Positions 7,567 to 16,747 of a DNA stretch of 44,168 nt are shown here, piece after piece. Source of the stretch: Simkania sp. (GTDB lineage: Bacteria > Chlamydiota > Chlamydiia > Chlamydiales > Simkaniaceae); contig JAQFVP010000009.1 of the NCBI GenBank assembly GCA_027942475.1, positions 1 to 44,168 on the forward strand, written 5' to 3'. Position 1 is the first letter of the stretch. Each line of letters begins with the position of its first letter. Made by a program: the position numbers and the translations under genes. A model generated the notes under the pieces. That model did no database searches, was not told the origin of the DNA, and saw only the letters and a program-made list of their open reading frames with translations.

Positions 7567-8299
7567 CGCTTTCAAAGATCAGCCATCTTTTGTCATTGAG
7601 CAGGGCTTTGTTTTGAGCGGAAAGGTCTGCGTTTAGTGCAGCGGACAGGGCTTCTTTTTCCTCTAGAACTTTGATTTGAGCGGATAGGGCTTCTTTTTCA
7701 TCCAACAGGGCTTCTTTTTCATCCAACAGGGCTTCTTTTTCATCCGACACGGCTTTGTTTTGAGCGGAAAGGTCTGCGTTTTCACGGATCAGGAATTTTT
7801 TCTTATCCCGCAAGGCTGTGTTTAGTGCAGCGGACAGGGCTTCTTTTTCCTCTAGAACTGTGATTTGAGCGGATAGAGCTTCTTTTTCACCCAACAGGGC
7901 TTCTTTTTCATCCGACACGGCTTTGTTTTGAGCGGATAGCTCTTGGTTTTTAGCGGACAGAGTCCGATAGCAGACAGATATCGCTATTAATGCTACAGAT
8001 GTAATAAGGAGCAAACTATATAAATAAGGAGATTTTTGCACATTATCTTTTAAAAAATAGCCTGCATCCACCACGTTTTTATTAATCCAATAAATTCCAT
8101 CCGTAAATTGTGAGGGTAAGAAAATAGATTTTTGAAAATTTTCTTTTAAAAATTTTTGCAAAATATTTTTTAAAAAGCAGGATTCATTAATCCCGTTTTT
8201 ATTAATCCAAAAAATTTCATTAGCCCAAGGAATTTCATTAGTACATGCATTTTGTTGTGAAAATAATAAATGATTTGCGACGATTGATATATTAGACAT
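7556..8299 (-). CDS. Coiled-coil protein with one membrane segment and internal repeats
   Basis: No family I know. The 247-residue product has three parts. Residues 1-88 hold a duplicated motif of the form W-I-N-K-N (about 31-35 and 71-75), each followed by FLK and QKS. Residues about 90-110 form one hydrophobic segment. The C-terminal 135 residues are a coiled coil built of repeats such as LLDEKEA and LSAQNKAVSDEKEAL. At DNA level there are adjacent 21-bp units (about 7690-7745) and a larger repeat (7606-7707 against 7790-7890). The N-terminus MSNISIVA resembles the broken relative at 8747-8857 (MSPISIVA). The spacer upstream is AT-rich with an ACCTA-N3-TAGGT inverted repeat just before the start. 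Membrane anchor plus coiled coil would fit an inclusion-membrane or secreted chlamydial protein, but the single hydrophobic segment is not the classical bilobed Inc pattern. Confidence 0.75.
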   Translation of the reverse strand: MSNISIVANHLLFSQQNACTNEIPWANEIFWINKNGINESCFLKNILQKFLKENFQKSIFLPSQFTDGIYWINKNVVDAGYFLKDNVQKSPYLYSLLLITSVALIAISVCYRTLSAKNQELSAQNKAVSDEKEALLGEKEALSAQITVLEEKEALSAALNTALRDKKKFLIRENADLSAQNKAVSDEKEALLDEKEALLDEKEALSAQIKVLEEKEALSAALNADLSAQNKALLNDKRWLIFESALD

Positions 8300-8547
8300 A
8301 TATTAATTATACCTATATTAGGTTTAAAAAAAATTAAAAATAAATATTATTTGTTTAGTTTTTTAAAAACATCCAACATTAATATTACTTATTACTTACA
8401 TTTATTTCAATTTGTAATTTTTTTTTAATAAAAAAAATATTATTTATTCAGAAGATAATATATCGGTAACTGTGATGAAAAAATAGGAAAGCATCCATTC
8501 AAGGGAATAATGTACTCATTTAAAGGGAATAATGTACTCATTTAAAG
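8300..8547. other. AT-rich intergenic region upstream of the coiled-coil gene
   Basis: There is no gene in this stretch. It contains the third copy of the AT-rich family spacer (about 8399-8448, TTTATTTCAATTTGTAA then runs of T and A) and the 22-bp tandem repeat at 8501-8544. A TATAAT lies only a few bases before the start codon at 8299, too close for an ordinary promoter with a leader. Confidence 0.6.
8501..8544. repeat. Perfect tandem duplication of a 22-bp unit
   Basis: A 22-base unit beginning AAGGGAATAATG and ending CTCATTTA occurs twice with no mismatch and no spacer (8501-8522 and 8523-8544). A third copy starts (AAG) and then diverges. It directly precedes a plus-strand family remnant. 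Confidence 0.95.
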
Positions 8548-8610
8548 AACAGGACGACAAGCAAATGGCAGTTTTTTTTTTGGGGGGAGGCTAGGCAGGC
8601 ATTAGAATAA
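8548..8610 (+). pseudogene. Inverted 3' remnant of a coiled-coil family gene
   Basis: On the plus strand, in frame with TAA at 8608, the reading is NRTTSKWQFFFWGEARQALE. It corresponds to NKWTFWGSKRALE at the end of the remnant at 9019-9118, but in the opposite orientation. A run of ten T at 8571-8580 lies within it and probably marks slippage. No upstream coding part is present. Confidence 0.55.
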
Positions 8611-8650
8611 AAAAAAACCGCCTAAGATATCCTCAATATATTTTATTTGA
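8594..8650. repeat. Inverted repeat arm, left (partner about 8975-9027)
   Basis: The plus strand here reads GGCATTAGAATAAAAAAAA, then CCTAAGATATCCTCAA, and matches the minus strand of about 8975-9027 (GCATTAGAATAAAAAAAA, then CCTAAGACATCCTCAA) at about 85% by eye. The two arms flank the broken gene head at 8747-8857, so that segment is bounded by inverted family 3' ends. Confidence 0.75.
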
Positions 8651-8857
8651 AAACTACTTGTAAAGTAAAATTTATAATTTTTTCTTTTATAAATAGATTT
8701 GTGATTCCTAATTTTAGATATTGAGATTCTCTTTTTTAAGAAATTTTTAAAAGTAGAATGCATTCGCCCCGTTTTTATTAAGCCAAGAGATTCCATCAGT
8801 AAATCCAGTAGATTGTGAAGATAAGAAAGGGTGGGCGACGATCGATATGGGAGACAT
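8650..8857 (-). pseudogene. Frameshifted 5' end of a coiled-coil family gene
   Basis: ATG at 8857 lies behind AAGAGGT at a spacing of about 8 bases and begins MSPISIVAHPFLSSQ, with DGISWLNKNGANAFYF before a TAA at 8747 (36 codons). This matches the first part of the intact gene at 7556-8299 (MSNISIVA, W-I-N-K-N). A shift of one base in the A/T-rich run at the stop would restore TFKNFLKK, comparable to FLKNILQK in the intact copy, and the frame then runs on to about 8650 without further similarity. I read it as a frameshifted, truncated paralogue. A 36-residue peptide could still be made, since the start and Shine-Dalgarno site are intact. Confidence 0.65.
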
Positions 8858-8907
8858 AATATTACCTCTTAGGTATACCAGGTTTTTAAAAAAATTTTTT
8901 ATATAAA

Positions 8908-9116
8908 TGTTATTTATTTTAATTTGTATTTATTTTTTAACAAACAAAAAATTTAGAAAATTTATTCTATGAGTTAGGTTTCAAACAAAAGTTGAGGATG
9001 TCTTAGGCAGTCTTTTTTTTATTCTAATGCACGCTTAGAACCCCAAAACGTCCATTTGTTCTTAGCCCTCTTATTAGATGTAATCCACCCCATTGGTTTG
9101 GCTATAAAGTGAAATT
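8908..9116. repeat. Repeat R2, copy 2: AT-rich spacer plus family 3' end
   Basis: Partner of 6989-7202. The order of landmarks is the same, with several small insertions. In minus-strand order it joins the tail of one lost gene (9019-9118) through the AT-rich spacer to the head of the next (8857), which shows that the family was once a tandem array. Confidence 0.7.
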
Positions 9117-9118
9117 GC
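9019..9118 (-). pseudogene. 3' remnant of a coiled-coil family gene
   Basis: The minus strand reads GQFHFIAKPMGWITS, then NKWTFWGSKRALE and a stop at 9019-9021. An in-frame TAA lies just upstream (about 9119-9125), so only about 33 codons remain. The ending resembles the C-terminus of the intact gene (DKRWLIFESALD). A short inverted repeat TGCCCA-N7-TGGGCA lies at 9116-9134. Confidence 0.6.
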
Positions 9119-9256
9119 CCATCTTAATTGGGCATTGCTTGTAGCTACGCTCAGTCTAAGCAAAATCATCTATGACAACAAGACAAGGTTGATTCCCCTG
9201 AAAAACGGCGGAGAAGGAGAGGCATATAATCAACCACATTCTTGAGCATCTTTGTC

Positions 9257-9285
9257 TTACATATAAACAATCAGTGAGTTATGAC
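9257..9285 (+). promoter_or_regulatory. Candidate groE promoter
   Basis: TTACAT (9257-9262) and TATGAC (9280-9285) are 17 bases apart. Transcription would start at about 9292, at the left edge of the CIRCE operator, which is the usual geometry for HrcA repression. The individual boxes are weak, so the assignment rests mainly on position. Confidence 0.4.
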
Positions 9286-9294
9286 AAATCAGCT

Positions 9295-9321
9295 CTAGCG
9301 CTCTTCTAAAAAGAGTGCCAA
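9295..9321 (+). promoter_or_regulatory. CIRCE operator for HrcA
   Basis: The sequence is CTAGCGCTC, then nine bases, then GAGTGCCAA. The CIRCE consensus is TTAGCACTC-N9-GAGTGCTAA, so 15 of 18 arm positions match and the 9-base spacer is exact. It lies 85 bases before groES. HrcA repression of groESL through CIRCE is established in Chlamydia; here it is inferred from the site, since hrcA is not in the window. Confidence 0.9.
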
Positions 9322-9405
9322 TTAGTATTGCAATAATTCCCTATCCTGATTATGATTGGGCTCGTATAACAAAATCCGCTATGTTTAGAGGAGTTTTTAA
9401 GCCTT

Positions 9406-9717
9406 ATGGAAACGAAAAAAAAATTAAAACTCAGGCCTCTTGGAGATCGCGTTCTAGTGCAGAGAATGGAGCAAGAAGAAAGTCTCAAAGGGGGTATTAT
9501 CCTTCCCGACTCGGCGAAGAAGAAACAAGAATCTGCCCGCGTCGTTGCTGTTGGTAAGGGGAAAGCAGCCAAGGATAACGAAACGCCCGCTCCCGTTCCT
9601 GTGGAAATCGGAGATGTAATCCTCATGGACAAGTACGGGGGACAAGAGGTGACCGTAGATGACGAAGAGTATGTCGTTCTACGATTTGATGACATTATTG
9701 CAATCATTGAAGGTTAA
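9406..9717 (+). CDS. groES: Co-chaperonin GroES (10 kDa chaperonin)
   Basis: The heptameric lid of the GroEL folding chamber in the cytoplasm. The 103-residue product carries the family features in order: LKLRPLGDRVLVQR near the N-terminus, the mobile loop with GGIILPDSAKKK, VVAVGKG, and the C-terminal YVVLRFDDIIAIIEG. AGAGGAG lies about 12 bases before the ATG. It is followed 27 bases later by groEL and preceded by a CIRCE operator, so both are one heat-inducible operon. Confidence 0.98.
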   Translation: METKKKLKLRPLGDRVLVQRMEQEESLKGGIILPDSAKKKQESARVVAVGKGKAAKDNETPAPVPVEIGDVILMDKYGGQEVTVDDEEYVVLRFDDIIAIIEG

Positions 9718-9738
9718 GTTTAAAGGAGTATTAAGTAA

Positions 9739-11382
<1,644 letters not shown>

Positions 11383-11410
11383 TCCAAGCCTTTTTTTTCT
11401 CTGCCTTTAG

Positions 11411-11436
11411 AAAAGACGCTCCATGGAGCGTCTTTT
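11411..11436 (+). terminator. Rho-independent terminator of groESL
   Basis: A perfect 26-base palindrome (AAAAGACGCTCC paired with its complement around a central AT) lies 28 bases after the groEL stop, with TTTTCTC at its 3' side. The A-run on the left also makes it potentially bidirectional. Confidence 0.9.
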
Positions 11437-11531
11437 CTCATTATGGGTTGTAACAATTCTTAGCAATTTCCGGTGTCATTGCCCCCTTTTTTTGTTTGAC
11501 TTGAGACTCTGCATTGTCTATGGAGATCTGT

Positions 11532-12215
11532 ATGCGTAGGTTAATAAAGACTTGTCTTCTTCTCCTCCTCCTCGTCACTGTTATAGGTACTTTTTTCTAC
11601 TTTGAATCGGCCCCTCTTCTGGGTAAAATCCTTTCGCGCAAATTAGGCGTGCCTGTTGGCATCGAATCTATTAATTTTTCTAAGCAGCAACTCACCATTA
11701 ATCAACTACGCATTTCGAATCCTCCTGGGGCACAATTACCAGATTTTCTAAAAGTTGAAAAAATTCATGTGATTGCCCCCTATATCCATTACGTGAAAAA
11801 CCCGATCGAAGTGAATAAGATCCATTTTAGTGATGTGTATGTCGATATTGAATTCTATGAAAAAGAGCGCGCACAGGGAAATTGGCAAGAGATTATCAAG
11901 GGGATGAATCCGAATGCCACTGCTGCGACATCTAAAAAAGCAGCTGTGATCAAAGAGCTTCTTTTGACCAACATCACAGTTGATCTGGTCTTACCCGATG
12001 GGGAAAGGCGTCGTTTAGCCCCCATCCAACAAATTAAGCTCACAGATGTCACTACCGAAGAAGGAATTCCTATCCAATCGATTTCAAAAATCATCGCCAA
12101 AAAGATAATGCGAGCTTTATTTTTACAAAAGTCGATAGAAGCAGTTATTGAAGCCCCGGCTGATTTTTTCAAGGAAATTTTTGATATCTTGAAAATTCCC
12201 AAAAAACAGAATTAG
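11532..12215 (+). CDS. Membrane-anchored AsmA-like protein
   Basis: Probably an inner-membrane-anchored periplasmic protein. I chose the ATG at 11532 (227 residues) because GGAGA lies 6 bases before it; TTG at 11514 and ATG at 11520 are also in frame. Residues 4-20 are a single hydrophobic helix after two Arg (MRRLIKTCLLLLLLV). Next comes a segment characteristic of AsmA/TamB-type proteins: an LGVPVGIESINFS-like strand, then LTINQLRISNPPG, then KVEKIHVIAPY and VNKIHFSDVYVDIE. Such proteins form lipid-conducting beta-grooves. This one is short compared with AsmA or TamB and ends in an amphipathic helical region, so a lipid-transfer role is only an inference. It stands alone between the groESL terminator and tRNA-Asn. 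Confidence 0.6.
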   Translation: MRRLIKTCLLLLLLVTVIGTFFYFESAPLLGKILSRKLGVPVGIESINFSKQQLTINQLRISNPPGAQLPDFLKVEKIHVIAPYIHYVKNPIEVNKIHFSDVYVDIEFYEKERAQGNWQEIIKGMNPNATAATSKKAAVIKELLLTNITVDLVLPDGERRRLAPIQQIKLTDVTTEEGIPIQSISKIIAKKIMRALFLQKSIEAVIEAPADFFKEIFDILKIPKKQN

Positions 12216-12297
12216 CTACTTGACAGTAAGAGTTTCGTGCGCAGTTCGAGGGAAAAGGGGCAGCTATACTTTACGCATAACTGCCTACAATCTAATT

Positions 12298-12370
12298 CTC
12301 CGGATGGTGGACTCGAACCAACGACCTACGGATTAACAGTCCGCTGCTCTACCAACTGAGCTAATCCGGA
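12298..12370 (-). tRNA. tRNA-Asn (anticodon GTT)
   Basis: A complete cloverleaf on the minus strand, 73 bases without CCA. The acceptor TCCGGAT pairs with ATCCGGA, the discriminator is G, the D-loop contains AGCTCAGTTGGTAGAGC, the anticodon loop is CTGTTAATC with GTT, and the T-arm is GTTCGAGTC. CCA is not encoded, consistent with addition by a CCA-adding enzyme. No repeat of its 3' end was found nearby, so I see no sign of an integrated element. Confidence 0.97.
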
Positions 12371-12382
12371 ACAATTCCAATC

Positions 12383-12412
12383 ATCATAAAGCAGATATAC
12401 ATTATTTATCAA
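12383..12412 (-). promoter_or_regulatory. Promoter of tRNA-Asn
   Basis: On the minus strand TTGATA (12407-12412) and TATGAT (12383-12388) each match five of six consensus bases, with an 18-base spacer. The -10 box ends 12 bases upstream of the mature tRNA 5' end. Confidence 0.7.
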
Positions 12413-12423
12413 TCTGCATTTCG

Positions 12424-14712
12424 ATGAGCAAAACGGTGGATTACTTCGAACAAGGGCTGAAGGGCAATGCATCCTCGCTTAGAATGTGGCAAAATGATAC
12501 CCTCCATCCCATGGAACAAATCAGTGGGTATATTGAACGCATTACCTTTTGCAGTGAGCAAACCGGTTTCACTGTTGCTCGTCTAAAGCAACCAAATCAA
12601 AAAGACCTCATCACGATTGTTGGATCTATGCCAACCATAAATCCAGGGGAAACGCTCCACTGCTCTGGTCATTGGAAAAACCATCCGAAACACGGAAGGC
12701 AGTTTGAAGTGATCAAGTTCGAACTGGCTGCACCTGTTGATCTGCTTGGAATCCGCAAATACCTCGAATCGGGAATGGTAAAGGGGATCGGCTGCGTTTA
12801 CGCCGGTCACATTGTCAAGCACTTCGGTACTGCAACGCTCAAGGTGATCGATGAAACCCATGAGCGCCTTTTGGAGGTCCCGGGTATCGGTGCAAAGCGG
12901 ATGCAGAAAATCAAGGCTTCTTGGGATGAGCAAAAAGGGATCAGACGGGTGATGATTTTTCTCCAATCCCACCGCGTAAGTCCAGCATTCGCTCATAAAA
13001 TCTTCAAGCTCTATGGAGAGGAGAGTGTAGAGAAAGTCAAAGCCAACCCCTACGCCCTGGCAAAAGATATGTTTGGGGTTGGTTTTAAGACAGCTGATCA
13101 AATTGCCCGAGATATGGGGATACAAAAAGAGGCACCAACTCGTGTACAGATGGGAATTGAACATGTTCTTTGGGAGCTCAGTCAACAGGGCCACGTGTGT
13201 TATCCAACCGAGCTACTCATCACAGAGACAGAAAAAATATTGGAAGTAGGCAGGGAAACCATTCTTGTGGAGATCGAAACTCTTATACGTAGCCAAAGGA
13301 TTATCGAAAAGGAGGTAGAAAAAGAGCCCACAATCTGGGTGCGCCCTCTGTTCATTTCAGAGATGGGCATTACAAAAGAGCTCAAACGGATTCAAGAAGG
13401 GAGCTGCTCTATCCGCTGTGTCATTTTAGATAAAGCACTGAGCTGGGCGGCTGCAAAAATGCAGATCCGTTTTGCAAAGGAGCAGAAACAGGCGATTAAA
13501 AAAAGTCAAATAGAAAAGTTGCATGTGATCACGGGTGGGCCCGGAACAGGCAAGAGTACGATTACGCGCGCGATCTTACTCATCACTGCAAAGCTCACAA
13601 GTAGGATCATTTTAGCAGCACCCACAGGGCGTGCGGCAAAACGGCTCGGAGAAATCACTCATCGAAAAGCACACACCATTCACAGTCTGCTCGAAATGAA
13701 TTTTCAAGAGGGTGGTTTTAAAAAAAACAAAGAGAATCCCCTTAAATCTGACTTGCTGATCATCGATGAGGCCAGTATGATTGATACGCGGCTCATGTAT
13801 CATCTTCTCAAAGCAATCCCCACAACAGCCCGCGTTATTTTCATTGGTGATGTTGACCAATTGCCGAGTGTGGGGCCCGGAACCGTGTTGAAAGATCTGA
13901 TCGATTCTCAGTCTGTTTGCGTTACCCGCTTAAAACAGATTTTCAGACAAAAAAGAGGGTCTCGCATCGTAAAGAACGCCCATCGGATCAACGCGGGCTA
14001 CTTTCCTGACCTCACACCTGATCCAAGCAGTGATTTTCATTTTCTAGATATTGAACAAAGCGAAGCGATTGTGGCAAAAACAATAGAACTGATCAAGTGG
14101 GAAATTCCCAAAAAATTTGGGCTTCATCCGGTCGATGACATTCAAGTGCTTTCCCCTATGAAAAGGGGGATCACCGGGGTTGATCATCTCAATCAGGTTT
14201 TGCAAAAACAGCTCAATGTTCAAAAAATCCATCTCATGCACATGGGGAGGATGTTTCAGCTGTATGATAAGGTCATGCAAATCCGTAATAACTACGACAA
14301 GAAGGTGTATAACGGAGATGTCGGGCGCATTGGGGAAATTGATAAAGAGGGGCAAGGACTTGAGGTAGACTTTGAAACGCTGCGGGTGCATTACGATATT
14401 TCGGAGCTCGAAGAGCTGGTGCTCGCATATGCAGTCTCTGTGCACAAGTACCAAGGGAGTGAATGCCCCTGTATTCTCATGCCTCTCCACACGAGCCACT
14501 TTAAGCTCCTCTTTCGCAATCTTCTCTATACTGGGGTGACGCGGGGGAAAAAGGTAGTATTTCTCTTGGGTACAAAAAAAGCTCTGGCAATTGCCATCAG
14601 GACAAAAAGCGCAGAAGAGCGTTTCACCGGATTAAAATACCTCTTATTAGAAACATTTTCGTCATCTGCTTGCCCAGAGCCCCATCAAATAGAACTCCCC
14701 TTTTTTAGGTAA
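12424..14712 (+). CDS. recD2: RecD2-type ATP-dependent DNA helicase
   Basis: A superfamily 1B 5'-3' DNA helicase, probably in recombination or repair; Chlamydia annotates the orthologue next to metG as recD. The 762 residues carry, in order, an N-terminal OB-like region (ISGYIERITF, then GFTVARLK), helix-hairpin-helix repeats (LLEVPGIGAKRMQKI near residues 149-163), Walker A TGGPGTGKST near 370, APTGRAAKR near 400, Walker B LLIIDEAS near 444, and the VSVHKYQGSE motif near 671. Length and the lack of RecB/C partners in the window point to RecD2, not the RecBCD subunit. The start is uncertain: the ATG at 12511 would begin MEQISGYIERI, closer to the usual family N-terminus, and neither start has a clear Shine-Dalgarno site. 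The 3' end overlaps convergent metG by 8 bases. Confidence 0.92.
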   Translation: MSKTVDYFEQGLKGNASSLRMWQNDTLHPMEQISGYIERITFCSEQTGFTVARLKQPNQKDLITIVGSMPTINPGETLHCSGHWKNHPKHGRQFEVIKFELAAPVDLLGIRKYLESGMVKGIGCVYAGHIVKHFGTATLKVIDETHERLLEVPGIGAKRMQKIKASWDEQKGIRRVMIFLQSHRVSPAFAHKIFKLYGEESVEKVKANPYALAKDMFGVGFKTADQIARDMGIQKEAPTRVQMGIEHVLWELSQQGHVCYPTELLITETEKILEVGRETILVEIETLIRSQRIIEKEVEKEPTIWVRPLFISEMGITKELKRIQEGSCSIRCVILDKALSWAAAKMQIRFAKEQKQAIKKSQIEKLHVITGGPGTGKSTITRAILLITAKLTSRIILAAPTGRAAKRLGEITHRKAHTIHSLLEMNFQEGGFKKNKENPLKSDLLIIDEASMIDTRLMYHLLKAIPTTARVIFIGDVDQLPSVGPGTVLKDLIDSQSVCVTRLKQIFRQKRGSRIVKNAHRINAGYFPDLTPDPSSDFHFLDIEQSEAIVAKTIELIKWEIPKKFGLHPVDDIQVLSPMKRGITGVDHLNQVLQKQLNVQKIHLMHMGRMFQLYDKVMQIRNNYDKKVYNGDVGRIGEIDKEGQGLEVDFETLRVHYDISELEELVLAYAVSVHKYQGSECPCILMPLHTSHFKLLFRNLLYTGVTRGKKVVFLLGTKKALAIAIRTKSAEERFTGLKYLLLETFSSSACPEPHQIELPFFR

Positions 14713-16747
14713 TGGGGTCTCCGGGCAGGGCGTCGGCGAGCTCGAGTAATTCTAAGCAAGGGGCACTTCCACCAATGAGTAGCATTCCTCGACTCTCAAT
14801 CCCCATTAATTTGACGGGCTCTAAATTCACAACAAATACGGATTTTTTCCCAACGAGAATATCGGGTTTGGGAAACCGCTTTGCTATCCCCGACACAATG
14901 GTTCTTTTCTCCAATCCAAAGTCAACTTCTAGCTTGAGAAGTTTGTGACTCTTTGGCACCAACTCTGCGTGCACAATTTGCCCAACACGTAGATCGAGAT
15001 TAGCAAAATTGTCAAAACTCACCCCCTTTTTAAAAGGGGGAATTGTGCGGTGGTTTGCTCCTTCTCTTTTTTTTTCAAGCGCTTGCATTTCCTCTTGTAT
15101 CATCTCATCCTCCACTTTTTGAAACAAAATTTTAGGTTTATTGAGTCGATTGGTATGGGGCAAACCCCCCTTGATGGCCTCGTTCCAACATGCATTTTCG
15201 AGAGGTTTTTTGTAGCCGAGCATCTTCCAGAGGTTTTTAGCTGTTTCAGGAATGATCGGAAAAGAGGTGAGCGCCAAAATATGTAAAGCGTGCAAGCAAC
15301 AGGCAAGGGTCGTTTCCATTTTGCTTTTTTGCGATGGATCCCGGATAGATTTCCAGGGCATTTTTGCGTCAAAGTAGACATTAGCAAGACTAGCAAGCCC
15401 CATGATGAGCTGCGTTGCTTTGCGCATTTGAAAAGAGGTATAGGCGCGGCGCAGATTTTCTGCTTTAGCTTGAATTGCCCCTAAAAATTTTCGATCTTCC
15501 TCAAGTAGATTTTCTACGGGGGGAACATTTCCCCCCAAATGGGCATGTACAAAGACAAACACTCGATGGACGAGATTCCCATATTTCCCGAGCAGTTCCG
15601 AGTTACAACGCATTTGAAAATCTTTCCAAGAAAACTCACTGTCTTGGCTTTCAGGAGCATTGGATGCGATGGTATAACGGATCTGATCCGAACTGAATTT
15701 GTTAAAAAATTGGTCTAGATCAATACCCCATTTGTTTGATTTGCTAAATTGTTTGCCTTCGAGATGGTAAAATTCATTAGCCACGAGCTCATCCACAAGT
15801 TTGTAGGGGGTATTTTGCCCCATTTGCATGGCGGGAAAGAAAATGGCGTGAAAGGGGATATTGTCTTTGCCAACAAATTGGACATAATGAGTATCGGGGT
15901 CGAGCCAATACTTTTTCCAATCATCCGGATTTCTTCTTGCAGTGCGAGACCAATGCATAGTGGCAGAAATATAGCCAATCGGTGCATCAAACCAAACATA
16001 AAATACTTTGCCCTGCGCTTCATCCAGAGGGACCGGAATTCCCCAATTTAAATCACGCGTAATCGCTCTCGGATGCAGGTTATCTATGTAGTTTTGCACA
16101 AAAGCAGTCACGTTCCCCTTCCAGGATTTTGTTTTGATCCAATTAGATAGCTTCTCTTTGAAAAGGTCAAATCTCAAAAACCAGTGTTTGGTCGACCGCA
16201 AAACGAGTTTGGCTCCTGTCAATTTTGAACGGGGATTTTTGAGGTCTACGGCTTCATAGCTATGTCCGCAGCTCGTGCATTCATCCCCTCTGGCATCTTC
16301 AAATCCACATTTGGGACAGGTTCCTAAGACGTAGCGATCCGCCAAAAATCGCTCATCACTAAGCGAGTAGAGCTGATCGGTATTTTTTGACTCAATATAA
16401 CCATTTTCTAAAAGCTCTTTAAAAAACTGTTGGGTTACATCGAGATGCCCTTCCCATGTGGTTCGAGAGTAATGATCAAATGAAATATGGAATTTTTGAA
16501 ACAGGTTTAGGTTGATTTGATGGTAGAGATCCACATGCTCTTGCGGCGTGCGGTTGGCCATTTCAGCGGTTAACGTGATGGGAACGCCATGCTCATCCGA
16601 ACCACAGACATAAAGGACATCGTCGCCCAAAAGACGGCAAAAACGGGCATAGCAATCTGCGGGCAAATAGGCGCCTGCAATATGGCCAAAATGGAGTGCA
16701 CCATTCGCATAGGGAAGTGCGGCCGTCACCAAAACCTTTTTATTCAC
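14705..16747 (-). CDS. metG: Methionyl-tRNA synthetase with C-terminal tRNA-binding domain
   Basis: Charges tRNA-Met, including the initiator. From the GTG at 16747 (680 residues) the HIGH motif is HFGH at 19-22, the zinc knuckle is CPKC at 144-147 and CTSC at 157-160, and the KMSKS-type motif is FSKS at 334-337. A Trbp111/EMAP-like domain (FANLDLRVGQIVHAE) begins near residue 577. I prefer GTG 16747 because it overlaps the stop of the upstream small gene and begins VNKKVLVTAALPYANG, the normal MetG N-terminus; an ATG at 16786 would add 13 basic residues and a 47-base overlap. No strong Shine-Dalgarno site is seen, so translational coupling is likely. It is the last gene of the yicC-gmk-rpoZ-like operon. 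Confidence 0.95.
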   Translation of the reverse strand: MNKKVLVTAALPYANGALHFGHIAGAYLPADCYARFCRLLGDDVLYVCGSDEHGVPITLTAEMANRTPQEHVDLYHQINLNLFQKFHISFDHYSRTTWEGHLDVTQQFFKELLENGYIESKNTDQLYSLSDERFLADRYVLGTCPKCGFEDARGDECTSCGHSYEAVDLKNPRSKLTGAKLVLRSTKHWFLRFDLFKEKLSNWIKTKSWKGNVTAFVQNYIDNLHPRAITRDLNWGIPVPLDEAQGKVFYVWFDAPIGYISATMHWSRTARRNPDDWKKYWLDPDTHYVQFVGKDNIPFHAIFFPAMQMGQNTPYKLVDELVANEFYHLEGKQFSKSNKWGIDLDQFFNKFSSDQIRYTIASNAPESQDSEFSWKDFQMRCNSELLGKYGNLVHRVFVFVHAHLGGNVPPVENLLEEDRKFLGAIQAKAENLRRAYTSFQMRKATQLIMGLASLANVYFDAKMPWKSIRDPSQKSKMETTLACCLHALHILALTSFPIIPETAKNLWKMLGYKKPLENACWNEAIKGGLPHTNRLNKPKILFQKVEDEMIQEEMQALEKKREGANHRTIPPFKKGVSFDNFANLDLRVGQIVHAELVPKSHKLLKLEVDFGLEKRTIVSGIAKRFPKPDILVGKKSVFVVNLEPVKLMGIESRGMLLIGGSAPCLELLELADALPGDPIT

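Noticed and set aside
6489..9400. Insertion sequence or CRISPR array as an explanation of the repeat-rich zone
   Set aside because: No transposase frame, no terminal inverted repeats with target duplications and no regularly spaced short repeats were found. The repeats instead correspond to pieces of one gene family and its spacers.
12298..12370. tRNA-Asn as an integration site for a mobile element
   Set aside because: No integrase, no direct repeat of the tRNA 3' end and no foreign-looking genes are adjacent; both sides are housekeeping genes.
12583..13194. A 203-codon minus-strand frame opposite recD2
   Set aside because: It lies wholly within a clearly coding helicase gene on the other strand and has no recognisable features.
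14044..14499. A 151-codon minus-strand frame opposite the recD2 C-terminus
   Set aside because: It is a shadow of conserved helicase motifs, without start signals or protein similarity.
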